From: Gammaproteobacteria bacterium
GTDB taxonomy: Bacteria; Pseudomonadota; Gammaproteobacteria; Nitrosococcales; Methylophagaceae
DNA: 5,291 nucleotides
Direction: 5' to 3'
Assembly: GCA_003645385.1 (NCBI GenBank)
Contig: QNEY01000139.1
Location: 1-5,291, forward strand
In this document: in pieces, positions 4,809 to 5,291 of the stretch
How positions within the stretch are numbered: the first letter of the stretch is position 1
Layout: each line of letters opens with the position of its first letter
Program-made: the position numbers and the translations under genes
Notes under the pieces: model-generated
The model's database searches: none
The model's input: the letters and a program-made list of their open reading frames with translations, nothing else
Told to the model about the DNA's origin: nothing

Positions 4809-5120
4809 TTAATTAGTTTTGATTTGTTTGCTGCCTTTAAAGATTTCTGTGCGATATCTTGCCCAGTAGTAAGCGTCTAATACCATTGCACAGTAAACAA
4901 ACAGGCCTCCAGCAAATTGCCCTATAACGGAGACATCAGGGCTTGCCACCCGATAGGTCAATATACCCAATATCAACATAAAACCAAGCATTAATAGGCC
5001 ACGTAAAGGCGCATTATTTAGTACCTGTCCTACTCCAGGTAAAACTATTGCAACTATCAGCACTAATAATGGTGCCAATGGTGGATGTAACGTTTTTGTT
5101 TCTGTTGAAATATCACTCAT
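4809..5120 (-). CDS. Small three-helix inner-membrane protein, function unknown
   Basis: The start is ATG 5120, with SD GAGG six bases upstream; the protein is 103 aa. Likely membrane segments are residues 15-34, 41-57 and 64-82, preceded by a short polar N-terminus and followed by a basic tail (WARYRTEIFKGSK), which suggests a cytoplasmic C-terminus. There is no cleavable signal. The P-G-V-G-Q motif (28-32) at the end of helix 1 and R-G-L-L (40-43) at the start of helix 2 are a pattern seen in small gammaproteobacterial membrane proteins annotated as hypothetical. I do not know a function. Its start overlaps the stop of the preceding gene by 8 bp, so the two are translationally coupled and probably work together. 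It is separated from folE2 by 116 bp with a hairpin, so a shared transcript is uncertain. Confidence 0.75.
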   Translation of the reverse strand: MSDISTETKTLHPPLAPLLVLIVAIVLPGVGQVLNNAPLRGLLMLGFMLILGILTYRVASPDVSVIGQFAGGLFVYCAMVLDAYYWARYRTEIFKGSKQIKTN

Positions 5121-5291
5121 AATTATCCTCTTCGATATTTTTTCGAATTAAAATAGCATGTTCAATCATTCTTTTAACATCATCATTATCTACAGGCTGA
5201 TCATCAAATATGGCTCCACGCATTAACATATAGTCACCACGCACAGCCTGTTTAACCATATAGGTAATTCTCACAATTTCTGGTGTTACCA
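5113..5291 (-). CDS. C-terminal part of an unidentified protein, cut by the window edge
   Basis: A minus-strand frame enters from beyond the window and stays open for 58 codons to TGA at 5115-5113. It contains VTPEIVRITYMVKQAVRGDY, then an acidic segment (FDDQPVDNDD) and a helical, charged tail (VKRMIEHAILIRKNIEED). No membrane segment is seen. It is supported as coding by its length in AT-rich DNA, natural amino-acid composition and an 8-bp overlap with the next start codon. I do not recognise the family from this tail alone. Confidence 0.7.
   Translation of the reverse strand, partial: VTPEIVRITYMVKQAVRGDYMLMRGAIFDDQPVDNDDVKRMIEHAILIRKNIEEDNYE

Overview
The window looks like chromosomal DNA of an AT-rich gammaproteobacterium. 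The grounds are a TorF-type outer-membrane porin with a Sec signal peptide, a RibBX-like flavin-pathway paralog, a FolE2-type GTP cyclohydrolase, a perfect E. coli-type CRP half-site pair, and SD sequences matching the full anti-SD. The genus cannot be fixed from this sequence. A Thiotrichales/Methylophaga-like affiliation is only a guess from the feel of the proteins. There are no rRNA or tRNA genes, CRISPR arrays or intact mobile elements. Layout: positions 1 to about 670 are mobile-element debris. They hold minus-strand relic reading frames (one with an IS3-transposase-like C-terminal motif), a well-preserved left end of an IS30-family element, and the first ~73 codons of its transposase. 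That transposase is broken abruptly and abuts the head of an unrelated minus-strand gene that still keeps its start codon and SD. Positions 670 to 1010 hold no supportable gene. Positions 1014-1639 carry an extended -10 promoter and a HTH_XRE-cupin regulator on the plus strand. It converges on a minus-strand TorF-family porin (1709-2455), which has its own intrinsic terminator, an AT-rich ~350 bp upstream region with a promoter and 5' stem-loop, and a distal CRP-type site. Positions 2817-5291 are a minus-strand gene series. In transcription order these are the tail of an unidentified protein, a small three-helix membrane protein (8 bp overlap with the first), a 116 bp gap with a long nested hairpin, folE2, and a RibBX-like protein starting 1 nt after the folE2 stop. 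How the genes work together: FolE2 makes 7,8-dihydroneopterin triphosphate from GTP for folate and related pterin products. The gene coupled to it looks like RibBA (DHBP synthase plus GTP cyclohydrolase II), but the GTP cyclohydrolase II half has lost all its zinc cysteines and the DHBP synthase half has lost several substrate-loop residues. It is therefore probably not a normal riboflavin enzyme. This folE2 plus doubly degenerate RibBX-like pair is the most interesting item in the window. The XRE-cupin regulator and the porin are convergent and not obviously functionally linked.
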